Source: Isoetes taiwanensis
Taxonomy: Eukaryota; Streptophyta; Lycopodiopsida; Isoetales; Isoetaceae
Length of the DNA: 64,000 nucleotides
Assembly: GCA_021234155.1 (NCBI GenBank)
Contig: JAJEKV010000019.1
Location: 19,529,359-19,593,358 of the forward strand
Reading direction: 5' to 3'
Positions 23,991 through 34,943 of the stretch are shown piece after piece (position 1 is the stretch's first letter; each line of letters starts with the position of its first letter). The notes under the pieces were generated by a model. It was not told the DNA's origin and ran no database searches. It was given only the letters and a program-made list of their open reading frames with translations. The position numbers and the translations under genes are program-made.

Positions 23991-26900
23991 CCCAAGGATT
24001 CTTGCTGCACACGTGAGTGCTTGGAGCTCAAGAAGCCGACGCTTTACAATGTTGAGCTCCTATTCAGGGGTAAGACGTCTCGTTGAAGGTGTTGCCCAAG
24101 GGGAGGGCGCCAGACCGCCTAGATAGAACAAATCAAAGATAAGCATACCATTCCATTTGCTATAACATTAAGAGTATAGAAGGAAACACGCTTGTAATTA
24201 AGAGATGAAACCCACAAGCAAAAAATCCTTTGGCTATAAACTAAAAAACAAGGTTAAGCATGTAGACAAGAAAGGTCCCAAACAAATGTTTTAGGCCGCG
24301 TGGAAGGGCAATGTGATGAAATATCAATACTCTCCCTCACCAGCCGGACGACTTTGTACCTAACCCAAGCCCTAATTATAAATATTACCGAGGTCCAAAG
24401 TAGGCTGATGATTAACAAATTCAAAGAGGTCTCTCGCAGTTGCATAGAATATCTTACGTGAGGTGATCCTTCAAGGCCACAGCGCTTTGTGCTTAGTACA
24501 ATCCCAATAATTCCAAGTGCGACGGAAAGTGTCCGCCAGAATGTCAAGGCTGATCATAATGAGATGTTAACGACCCTAAAACCCTTTGATGTGGGGTCGT
24601 AAGGCTCTCCTTCATCCTCGCGCCCTCCTCTCTTCATAATCTTCGCCATCTTCATATTCTCCATTCTTCCTCATAGTCTTGTTCTCAGCGGCGCCTTCGC
24701 CCTCTTCCACTTTCTTTCCATTGTTCTCGTCCCTTCTTCTTCTCCTCTTCAGAAGAAGGCAAGAGAATGGATATATACAACAAAATGAATTATTCCTTAT
24801 ACTTCAAACTCTAGAAAGAGGATAAGTACTGCGTGAAAACAATTTGCTTATATTGAAAAGTGCATGAAAGATCAATGCAAGGTTATATATTTTCAGTAGC
24901 CAAAGGCTATACTCTACAATGCATGATATAAATAGCTAGAGCTAGGCCCTCACCCTAGTCCATCTGTAGTGAGGTGGTGGTGGCGACGCCGGGCGAATAA
25001 GGTGACCCCCGATTCAGAGTGGCCGCAAGAGAAGCACCGGGCGGATGGGCGCAAACAGTGGGGCTACCAAGCAGGAGCTTTATGCTCATCCGTGGTGTGC
25101 TATATCCTCGCCCAAGGCGCTTCAAGGCGGTCCCGACGCATCAACACATAAGTGAAGACGTGGTATGACAAACTCTTGTGTCCCGCCAGGGTGGATACAA
25201 AGCACCTGAGGCTCCACCACAATGCTCTCGCCGGCCAGCGTCGGCCACAAAAGAACTCCGCCCATGCCTAAAGGCCGGAGCAGGAAATGCTGTAAGATGG
25301 TTTCCCCGACGCTTTCCCCTCGGGAGTAACCGGCGGCTACTTCTAGGTCCAGTTAGGAACCTTTCCTCCTAAGCTCCTCCTTCCCTCCCTGCAATATACC
25401 TTCCCTCATCCGGAGAGGAATCTCACCATGCTGATACTTGGGACGCGTCGCGAAGGCCTTTCCCGGAGAAGGCCGATGGAGGAACTTGAAGTACAGATCC
25501 CTAAGCCCGAAGTGTCTCAGCCGCTCAATGGTTTGTCGGTTGAATCAAGCAAAATGGGCTGCATCAGAGGGAGATCCTACTCTGATGAGAAATCAATAAA
25601 AATCATCTATGCACATCACTAGCTCATAGAGAACTTGTGCTTTCTCCCGCCCTCGAAAGCCCGCCAAGATACCTGTGATGTCCATATAATATCATCTAGA
25701 GGAGGAACTCCGACTCCTCGTGATATATATAACTGGAATGACATTCAATCCAAGCAACGCCTCTCCCGGGCCCCGCTGCGGGCGCATTTCTTCGCCTAGT
25801 TATGCTTCCAGCGACCAAATCGCCCATTCCTTAATATGCTCATCTCCCCCATCTCATTCCACTCAGTGACCTTGCACTTCTCACCGCAAGATCTCATCCT
25901 CTTACATAACGGGTCCATGAGGATGGCCAAGGCAAAAGACACCTCAGGAGCTCCCTATCCCTCATGCATTTGACGCAGGGTGCCCTGCCCACGAGTTTGC
26001 CCCCGAAAGCACCTTGTAGCCACTCTTTCCCCTCCAAGCATACAAGTCCTTCACCACAGCTCAGCCAATATATAGTCAAGGGGGGTTCTCCCAGAGGGAT
26101 GGCAAAGAGGAAGCATCTCCTGGTGATAGAACCCAAGAAAAACCCTACATAATCAAATGTGGGTGGCTCGCATGTTGAGAGAGATGAGGCCTATGCTCGA
26201 GCAAGAAAGCCGTAGGAGATCAAAGTTGACTTGAGGGTCCTAATGTTCTCCATCTTACGCCATTCAAGCATGTTGATGGCGCCATTGGCACCTAAGGAAG
26301 AAGGGAGGAGGATAAACAAAAAACTAGAGTGAAATGAAACCCTAAAACTTTTTAAGTACCCTTTTGTACCTTTATGCTGAAGTCAGCATTGACATTTTTT
26401 TTTAAGGAATATTAAAACCTGCTTATTTAATCATAGATAGTTATGTCAGAATAAAGTGACATAAGAGGACAAAAGAAGATTTCTAATAAGATGTACAAAA
26501 TTTTACAATGACAATGCCCGGCGTTTACAGATGATCTCTCCCCCACTCCCCTGGGCAAGGGCTAAATCCTTGGTCATTATTGTGACTCTCTTTAGGTGGA
26601 TAGCGCAGCGATTTAAGGCCATCGAAGAGAACGATCAGGTAGGCTTCAACAAATTCCCCGAATCGCCAAAATTGCAAAGGTCTCTGAAGCGCAGGTCACT
26701 TTGAACTCCCGGGCTACCTCCTCACCAACCTCTCGAAGGGCAGCTTCCTTATTAATAGCTCCATGGTCTCTCGGGTACTTACAGATCTCCCGTGAAGGCT
26801 ACTCTGCCCTGGCCTGCTGCGGAGGCTTCCCTTGAAGCGGCAAATTTTGGAGGGGACCAGTTTCTAAGACCGCCTCGGCTCGCTGGGTAACTGGATGGGG

Positions 26901-28330
26901 TCAGGCGTTTCACTCCATTCCTCACACACCATCGAGCCGTGTGCTTGCTCAGGCTCCTAACAACCTTTTTAGTTTCTCTTTGTATTGGCCATTTAATTTG
27001 TGGGTCGTGGAATTTCTCTCAAGTTTTTTGCTAGGGCGCCGTCCTACCGGGACAAGGCCAATGTACTGGCTCCTTGCTCGCGGTTGGCCTCGGCCGCCGT
27101 TGTTGCTCTTGCTCGGGCCTTTCTTCCCGCTGTTCCCGCTGAGCCTTTTTGCTCGCTCCTCAGCCTCACGTCGCTACGTCGCTTCCACTGAGCAAACCGC
27201 CGAGCCAATTCTGGACAGCTCGCAATAGTAGTGGTCGTCGAGTTCATCAACTGACCGCTGTCGTGGGTAGTCCGCATCATATCCGGGATCTCGCCCGTAA
27301 AGTGCCGGAAGCCTCATGCCACTGGGTGATGGGGAAGCTCGAAGGCTCGCACTGATAATGGCCCTCCCATCCCCCGTATTCTTCCCATCACCACCCCGCC
27401 TGCGGTTCCGTCTCTTCATTCCGGTCAGCCTTCCCGTGCCACCGATACGGGGTTGTTCTCTTCTAATGGCCTCCCTCGCAATATTCTTCACACCTCACCA
27501 CTACGGTATACCTGGCCGTCGTTGGAGGTTGCTTACAAAAAATATGGGGTAAGGTATCCTAATGCCATTAAGCAAACGTACGCACTAACCATTAAGAAGG
27601 TTGTCGATCAGGCCAACAAGCCATGGCCATGCTGCCCAAGCAAAGGCATAGATCCGAGGTATCAGGAGACTAGGCAGGTCCAAGGTACTCTTTAGTGTTG
27701 GCCATGGTTGAGGCCAAGCGTTATGGAGGCAGAAAATAAGGTTGAGGAGGTTGTAGGCGCAAACAAGGCAAAGTGGCGCAGCCCAATCGTAAGTGGCTAT
27801 GGCGGTCGACATCGTAGGCGCTACGTACAAGACGCCAATCAAGAAAAAACGGCTTTTTAACTTTTAGTTTGGAAATTTTTTGTTAAAACTTAAAAAATAA
27901 AAAATTATATGACAGAAAGTACCACGCTGCTTATACCTGAGTGGCGCCAAGCCTGCTATAATGCTGCTTATCTGCACTCGAGTTTACTCAAAGCAGCAGC
28001 AAAGGCTACTGCTGGGTTTGGCCCCTCGACCTTCCTCGGGATGCCTGCTGGACGCACTCCCTAGAGTATTTGGAGTATGCCCACCTATTGGAGCAAGAAT
28101 CTCGGCCGATCCGGATCTATGTGGAGAAAAGTTATGGCTTACTCATAAACTTGCACTTCGGCTCCACTTCCCCACCTTAACCACCCTACTATGAACATAT
28201 CCCTCCACAACCAGGTCATCCTCCTACAACCAGCCAACTAAAATGTTAATTACGTGGTGGGACGCTCTATCCTAGGAAAATTTTCACCACCAACGAAGAA
28301 TGGCACAAAGTGCAACAATTTTGGTCCACC
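23991..28330 (-). other. undefined interior of element B (expected gag-pol region)
   Basis: Position predicts gag, protease, reverse transcriptase and RNase H on the minus strand, but I can point to no YxDD box or protease motif. The frame at 27,174-27,491 (105 codons, minus) is rich in Arg and Lys and lies where gag should be. The frame at 25,894-26,136 has two CxxC-like cysteines without a clear zinc knuckle. Base composition is GC-rich around 24,960-27,500. An unrelated insertion replacing pol is possible. Confidence 0.3.
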
Positions 28331-28346
28331 AAAATCATGCTCGATA

Positions 28347-29886
28347 CTCACGGACGCCTAATCCATAATGCATGCTCCCATCGTATAGACATCTGACTCT
28401 CTCCCCTCCCACGCAAACTAAATCACCATGGCAAGGCCCTTAGCCACTTAGGATGGCCAAGTATCCTTAGGGACACTTTTGAGGTAAAGCCATTCATCCC
28501 CACGCCCCTCCTCGTGGGAAATCCTATACAACTGAAGCATACATATACTACAGTACAATCATAATGCGAAATAATATACCACCAATGAAGGGTGGCCCAT
28601 CCATCATCATCATGGAAAAGATAACCGGATTCATAACAAATACGAAATAACACAATAATAGTGGCACTACCTGGTGCTCGCATCTAAGGGATCAACCGAC
28701 GGCCAGGTCTCAAGATATCGCATCTGGCAGGCACAAGGCTGGTCAGTATAAAACAATGGCGAGGGTTGGTCCACTCCATCCGCCTCCTGCACATCTTTGC
28801 GGCTAAATCATGCTATGACATGCTTGTAGCCTCCGCAGACGCAATCCAAGCGCGGAATCACCTCCTTCGACTACTTCCCCGGTTACATCTCCCTAAACTG
28901 ATGGGGTAGTCCGGTACGCCTCTCCCCAGTATGACGGATCCTCGGGTGTACTTTAGAGAAATATGTGCCGCATCTTCTCACACCCCCCGTGATCCCGCAT
29001 TCCCACTTACTTCCCAAATCTAAAGGCCACTGGCCAACCCGCTCTCAGCCCAGAAGTCATAGCCCCCACCCTCCCTGTGGAGTGTCACTCCATACCCAAA
29101 ATTTCACACACAAGGACTACCTATAGGTCTTCGGTGACACTATAGGAGTCCCGTGAGTCACAGCAGACCCCACCCCCGCTTCACCCTCATACTCATTGTC
29201 CGGTGCTGAACCACATCATAGCATCCCTACCAAAGTTGGCTCTTTAAAAATGTGTCAGCAATATTGGGTATTAAGGGATCTAACTAGAGACATCTCTAAT
29301 CCTGCAGAAGCTTTTTAGGCCACTACCCCTTCCCTTAATTCCCAAAGACACCTTAAGAAGCGTAAAGAATCCAAATGCACTACCATCCATATGTATTCTA
29401 ACAATTCATAAAGAGAATTTAACCATTCCATGTGTACTCAAAGAAGTGTCACAGTGAAAGAAAACTCTATCTACCGACTCAACCAAAGGTCCTCGGCCGG
29501 AACCATGGTCATAAGTGCATCCATCTCTAAACTCGCAGGTAAGTATTGGCAAACAAGCTTAGGTCACGGGTCGCCCTCCTCCCCTCAATCCCAATTCGAA
29601 TTTGGGAGAGAAATGGGGTAGGACCCTCACATAAGGCCCAAAATGGTAAGTCCCTTCCGCCAATTCCATTTGAAGGCCAGTGGCACCCCCTTATTGGTGG
29701 ATAATTGTTAATTAGACCATAATGATTTAATTGCTAATTCGCCATTATAATTCATAATTATCCCTTGGCTTTCTTAACTAATAAAAACCGCTATGTGCAA
29801 CCCTTTACTTGGACCATCAATCCTATTGAGTCATGGTGACGGTCAAGTATGCACAATGATATCGCATAGATACCGAATCCGTCACA
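28347..29886 (-). repeat. 5' LTR of element B with primer-site remnant
   Basis: It aligns by eye with 3,089-4,291 plus 11,938-12,212 over its whole length and ends CCGTCACA at 29,886. Just outside its left edge AAAATCATGCTCGATAC (28,331-28,347) matches, with a one-base loss, the intact primer site at 57,504-57,515. The primer site lies on the low-coordinate side, which makes this the 5' LTR of a minus-strand element. Confidence 0.75.
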
Positions 29887-31084
29887 TGATCCACGGTGGC
29901 GGTGGTTACCATTTGAGGGTACTTTGGGAAATGATGCTCACAAGATTCTTCTACTCTGCCAACTAATATGCACATTGCAACAAACGCGAACCCTCGATTG
30001 GCCATGGCAAATATGACGTCGAATTCTTTAACCCAAGTTATGAGCCATTTTGAGGTCCCAAATCCGCCCTAATGACTAAATATATTACATTGTTTTGCAA
30101 GTTGAAGATTTATACATCTAGTTGAAGACTTATACATCTAGCTTTATTATGTTGAGGAGCACCTATTTTATGGAAATACAGAAAACAAGTTGCCATTGCT
30201 TTGCCATCTATAGAGGCTGGCATGATGCAACCATAATTAATTGTAATCTCTTTAGCAAAGCATCATGTGTTTCATGTAAAGAAAAAACATGTTGAGTCCA
30301 GTTGAGAAAGAGAAGTGTACGATATACTTCATGAGCTTAGTTGAGAAAGAAAAGTGTGCAGTATACTTTTACATATATGCAAAAGATGTTTTAAGCAGTA
30401 TGTTTTTACAGATTTGAAAGGGCAGATGTTAGAAGTTGGAATGATCCATAAAAAGGTTAAAGCATATATAGATTCATATTGTTGAGATGTGACCATCTCT
30501 TGTTGATGCTTATGCAAAGTAGCAGTAAGAATATCAAAGTTTTGCTCCCATTCTTTTTGAAGTGATACAATTAAAGAGGCGTGACAAGGAAACATGCTTA
30601 CGCATACCAACATATGGGGTAGGATGAAAATGTGGCAAAGTAAAATGATGGGGCCTATTTGAAGTAATCTATTGTATGTGAAAGAAAGTTTTATTCGTTC
30701 CCATACTAAAAAATTGAGAATCTCAAAGTTGGTGTACACTATTGCATTGCAAATAATTCACCAGTATTTATGGGTATTTGCCCACCTTGTCTCCTTGACA
30801 GCTCACCTTGGCCCCATTCTTACGTCATCTTGTTCCAACACATCAACATCAACAATACTAGTAATATAATTGAGGACAAATTTTGAGGATAGATCTATAG
30901 CATATGGTCAGTTCGACGAACACAACCTTAATCAAGCGTCAATCAATCGAGCAGATAACACCATCCTAAATCCAATAGATAATTCTAGGTAGGTCCACAA
31001 ACCAACTTGGCCACGATAACATGACTCAAATAGAGGTCATTCATATAACTAATAATTTAAAAATCTCGAGCCAATGCTTGGAAA
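29887..31084. other. dispersed repeats, no intact gene
   Basis: Contains the repeat copy at 30,090-30,460. The 136-codon minus-strand frame at 30,329-30,739 overlaps that repeat on the wrong strand and is taken as a shadow. 30,460-31,084 is AT-rich and featureless to me. Confidence 0.4.
30090..30460 (+). repeat. dispersed repeat with PPR-like tail, copy 1
   Basis: This stretch is the reverse complement, with about 10-20% differences and some deletions, of 49,505-49,935. Shared landmarks include TACATTGTTTTGCAAG, TTATTATGTTGAGGAGCACC, TCTTTAGCAAAGCATCATG and TTTGAAAGGGCAGA. Near its end the plus strand reads FERADVRSWNDP, like the PPR consensus ending DVVSWN. Copy 1 lacks a stretch before that motif that copy 2 keeps. 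Confidence 0.7.
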
Positions 31085-31385
31085 ATCATAGATTTGAGAA
31101 CTTCTATGTTGAGAGCTTATATATTTATCGTTTGGATTAAGTATGCATTAAGGAAAAATGATTGTATATGCCTACGATAGGATGAAACTAGATTTCAAAA
31201 CTCTTATATTAAGAGCTTATATATCATTTGGATCGAGTATGCAGCAAGGAGAAATGATTATATATGCCCTACAACAGGATGAATCATAGATTTGAGAACA
31301 ACTATGTTGAGAAGGAGAAGAAGCAATTTTAAAGTGATGCTTGTATAGTATCATTGGGTTGAGTATATAGTAAGAAAATTTGAAC
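31085..31385. repeat. three degenerate direct repeats of about 98 bp
   Basis: Units start near 31,085, 31,185 and 31,281. Each begins with a variant of ATCATAGATTTGAGAAC and carries GAGTATGCA or a close variant followed by an AAATGATT-type stretch. The third copy is diverged and altered in the middle. No coding potential is seen. Confidence 0.65.
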
Positions 31386-31665
31386 CCATTTTAATCCATC
31401 AATATGATACTCTCTGACTCTAACTTTGGATGATAGAATGTCGTGTTGCACCTGATGCCTAGTGTCCTACATGCCAAGTAGGTGAGAAGCAAAAATTAAT
31501 CCTTATAGAAAATAGAAAACCCCATCCCTTCTTTGACTAACCATTGTCCAAATCTTAATGCCCTGAACGATGTTGCAACCTTATTTGGAGACAAATGAAC
31601 AAATAAAAATGAACTCCTTTGTGAAGAGAAAAATATCTTGGCCCCATAGGATAGTGGCGGCTTAC

Positions 31666-31724
31666 CTGACGTGTCCTACACGTCAGCACTTCTACGTTCT
31701 AAGTCCACGTGGTGTCCACGTAGG
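31666..31724. promoter_or_regulatory. cluster of ACGT (ABRE/G-box) palindromes upstream of the RING gene
   Basis: At 31,666-31,686 CTGACGTGT and ACACGTCAG form a perfect 9-base inverted repeat around CCT. At 31,705-31,712 CCACGTGG is a perfect palindromic G-box, and TCCACGTAGG follows at about 31,715-31,724. These are the core sites of ABA-responsive bZIP factors. They lie about 600 bp before the predicted start codon of the AIRP2-like gene, whose Arabidopsis namesake is an ABA-signalling gene. That they act on this gene is an inference. Confidence 0.5.
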
Positions 31725-32308
31725 AGCAAATTGGATAAGAATCTACGTCCATTTTCTTAAATATCTCCGAGAATTACCTGCACGGGCGTCCAACGAATAA
31801 GATGGAGCAGGCGTGGATTCCTCCGCATCCCAGCCGCTGATAGTGCGTGTAAGTTCATCCACTGTATCTTCCCACAGCAGTCTATTTTTGGGTCCCCAGG
31901 GCATTTTCTTTTCCTTCAAATTCTTAGGCCGACAGATGGCTATGGTGCTGCGGGGCTGGAATTTCCGCAAGACCTTCGTATGCTTCATATCAGCTAGGAA
32001 AATGGGTGAATTTGGTAATTTTTCCGACCTGCAGCCAAGAATCTGCTTCATTTGGGTATCTTGAAATTGCTTCTTATGCAAGCAAGAGTTTGTTGAGCGC
32101 GCATTTATTTTTGTTCACCAAGAGAAGTAATCTTTTGTTGGACATATTATTTAGTGGAGCGTTTCTTGTTGCAAACGGCGATCATGGCCGCCGGAGATAT
32201 CATGGGGGCCATATGAGGAACAATAGTGCTTTTGTCTGCTCTGTATAGTTCTGTATTTTCGATTGTTCTATTTTTCGGTTTTGTGAAAAAGGATATATAA
32301 AACGAAAC
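31725..32308 (+). other. probable 5' region or leader of the RING gene
   Basis: Between the ACGT cluster and the start codon there are two overlapping open frames, 31,813-32,064 plus (83 codons) and 31,743-32,081 minus (112 codons). I recognise neither. A GGATATATAA element at about 32,291-32,300 is too close to the ATG to be its own promoter if the leader has normal length. A leader intron or an upstream exon is possible. Confidence 0.35.
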
Positions 32309-33804
32309 ATGTGTCTTGTTGTTTTGGGACACAAATCTTTCAAAGAGTCTCTGAAGTCTTTGGAGGCCGATATTCAGCATGCCAATACGCTGTAAGCTGT
32401 CTTCTTTCCCTTGTTATTCAGACTTCCTTTTTAACAATAAGATGGTAGTTGGAATCTAAGACTGCATACATTCTTTAACGTTGGGTTTAGCGTTGCATCA
32501 CAATATGTCTTAATTGAATGTATACGATGTCAATGTCTGGGTTCCTTGTAACATGTAGCTGTATGATATTTTGTCACTGTTAGTTTTTCATGAGAACTTA
32601 TTTATGTCATGCAGAGCTTTGGATTTTCCCAGGGATTATGATGGTGCTTGCATACAAATGAGATTATCCTACAGCCCAGCTGCACATTTCTTTCTTTTCT
32701 TATTTCAGTGGGCTGATTGCAGCCTCGCTGGTGCTCTGGGGTTGTTGCGGATACTGGTATACAAGGTACCAAATTGTTGTTTTTGGTTAAGTTTGATGGA
32801 TGTAGGAAAGTGTATTGGTTTCCTGATCAGAATCTACTAATCTACCCTAGGGCCATCTTTTTTTAGACAAAATGCAGCATTATGGACGGGCCTCTAAATT
32901 TTTTGATGGCACAGAACAACCCCATTCTATGTTAGAAACGATATCTTTGATGTCACAGATCAAAACCTATACCATTCTGTATTAAATGACATCAGCATGG
33001 TGCACCTGAGTTTCCCTTTATATGGGTTTCTTAATTTTGATTTATCTTAATTGATATTGTTGAAGGATAGAATTTCAGTGGAATGATTATGCATTTTGTC
33101 CATCGGTAGAAGTATATTATTGCTGTTTGTTGTGCAGGTGTTGAAGGATGGAACAACAACGATGTCTACATATGAGAGGAAAGCAAGTCTTCGAGAATTT
33201 TATGGTATCTAGCAGTTGTGCAGATTATCTGTAATTATGTATGGCTAGCGTAATATGTTAATCAACAATGGGATTCCTGCAGCCTACATCTACCCTTCAT
33301 TACAGCAACTTCCTGGAGGCATTACAGAGGTTGAACATGCTAGACAGCAGTCAATTTGTTTTGAAAGATACAAAAAAAAGGTGGAGGAAGAAAGGGCGCA
33401 TATGTCTGAGCCTGACCTAGAGAGGGAGCAAGAATGCAATATTTGTATGGAGATGGATGAGAAGATAGTTCTGCCCGGATGTGGCCATTCAATGTGTGTC
33501 AAATGCTACAGAGACTGGTATTTTGGAGTGCAATTCCTTTAATTTTATACACCTTTATGAGTGCCCAATGTCTCACTTAATCTTATAATGCAGGAATTCA
33601 AGATCGAAGTCGTGTCCATTTTGTCGTGACAGTTTAAAGCGTGTAAATTCTAGAGATTTGTGGATAATAACTGATACTGGTGATGTACAAGACATGGTAT
33701 CTTTTGCAAAGGACAATCTACAGCGGTTGTTCATGTACATAGACAAGTTGCCATTGCTTGTATCTGACAGTGTTCTTGCTGTCTATGATGCTCACCTCAG
33801 GTGA
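32309..33804 (+). CDS. AIRP2-like: AIRP2-like RING-HC E3 ubiquitin ligase, five exons
   Basis: Exons 32,309-32,391, 32,615-32,765, 33,138-33,204, 33,283-33,517 and 33,594-33,804 join in frame through GT-AG introns (223, 372, 78 and 76 bp). They total 747 bp, or 248 residues, against about 240 for the plant family. Landmarks in order: SLEADIQHANTL (about 16-27), MRLSYSPAAHFFLFL with QWADCSLAGALGLLR in exon 2, STYERKASLREFYA across exons 3 and 4, then a complete C3HC4 RING from CNICMEM through CGHSMCVKC to CPFC. The protein ends in DAHLR, like the family's DSHVR. RING-HC proteins of this type pass ubiquitin from an E2 to a target, and Arabidopsis AIRP2 acts positively in ABA responses. The first ATG giving the family N-terminus was chosen, but the first seven residues are not conserved, so an upstream start is possible. 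All RING ligands and splice sites are intact. Confidence 0.92.
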
Positions 33805-34608
33805 TGCCACATTCCCACACTCAATTGCCCTGTTGTATTATAGTAGCTGGGGCTTGTTGGAAGTGATATCTTTTAAAGTGTAATAGCACTCACCCTTGTT
33901 TGGGTCTGAGAAATTGTAGTGTATATATTGTAAGTATAGTAGGCGATGATTGTAAATGCCATCCTACTATTACTAAGTCAAGCAAAAGATGCTTGTGGTA
34001 TTTGGCTCGCAATTTCAGGTGGTATATTTAAGTTATATGTGAATCCAGAAACATTGGCATTGGCATATAATGTTTACTGATCCGAAGATATGGAATTCAA
34101 TGTTCTGCTGGATGCGTACAAATAGTAGTATATGTTGACATGAAATATTGCTTGGTCGAGCAAACATAATTTGGTATGCTAAGAAGAGTGGCTTGTCATT
34201 TTGAAGTTATTCTGCTTGGCACTTATTTTTGGTAGTGCATCAAACTGAATCAATGTAGAGAATGGGGGAAACCCCTTCGCTGGGGCAGCATGCAGCAATG
34301 GCTTCCACCATTCCATTCAGCAACGTCAAGAAAAGACTTAATATGGCTTATTGGATTTTATGGGTTTTTAAGGCAGCTTTTCATTCTGATCAAGAATGGA
34401 AAATGAATTTTGCAAGAACTCAGACTTTTCTTATGGTTCAGACAAATCCTTGGACTAAAACCAGAAATTAATGCCTTTGGGATCGTCGTTGCTGTAACAG
34501 CCTGAGTTATGGTGACTTTTATCACAGCCATACATACATTGCAGCTATATGCTGGGTTCACACGGACGAACTGCAAAGGGCTGGCTTAAAAGCTGCTGAA
34601 CTTGGGCT

Positions 34609-34690
34609 GAGGCAAAAATTTTCAGCCCCGTTTTGGAAAATCAGTTTTGGAAGAGGCAAAAATTTTCAGCCCCGTTTTGGAAAATCAGCC
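34609..34690. repeat. 44-bp direct duplication
   Basis: GAGGCAAAAATTTTCAGC followed by CCCGTTTTGGAAAATCAG occurs at 34,609 and again at 34,653 with no change over about 36 bases, so it is recent. Confidence 0.9.
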
Positions 34691-34780
34691 CTCGCAAGAT
34701 CCACTCTATGAGCTGATGTAGTGTTGAATTTTTATCAGTGGCCGACTCGCTATAGGAACTCAAAGATGGCTGGCCTTCTT

Positions 34781-34943
34781 TCCATGTGAACCACCCAATA
34801 ATCTGATGATTCAGAGCTGGGAGAGCAATGGTCTTTTAAGTTGCTATTTGGGTTCTCCTTCTCTTCTCCATGTGAACCACTTAATAATCTGATGATTCAG
34901 AGCTGGGAGAGCAATGGTCTTTTAAGTTGCTATTTGGGTTCTT
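34781..34943. repeat. 86-bp direct duplication
   Basis: TCCATGTGAACCAC through TGCTATTTGGGTTC is present at 34,781 and again from 34,867, nearly identical, with CCAATAATC against TTAATAATC as one difference. Confidence 0.9.

Larger units (their letters stand above)
21970..29886 (-). mobile_element. element B: chromovirus with 5' LTR, no 3' LTR
   Basis: On the minus strand the order is LTR (29,886 to 28,347), primer-site remnant (about 28,347-28,331), a long undefined interior, integrase and chromodomain (23,990-22,500), and a 3' untranslated part ending near 21,970. That is the normal order of a Ty3/Gypsy element. At 12,213 the homologous 3' part is followed by an LTR, but here it is not, so the 3' LTR has been lost. 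The span of 7.9 kb is close to a full element of this type. Assigning 24,000-28,330 to the same element is inferred from position. Confidence 0.6.

Noticed and set aside
25000-25080. Gag zinc knuckle (CFSCGHSE on the minus strand)
   Set aside because: Only the first CxxC and G are present. The histidine and last cysteine are not at knuckle spacing.
30329-30739. 136-codon minus-strand frame
   Set aside because: It lies antisense to the PPR-tailed repeat, whose other copy carries the meaningful frame on the opposite strand.
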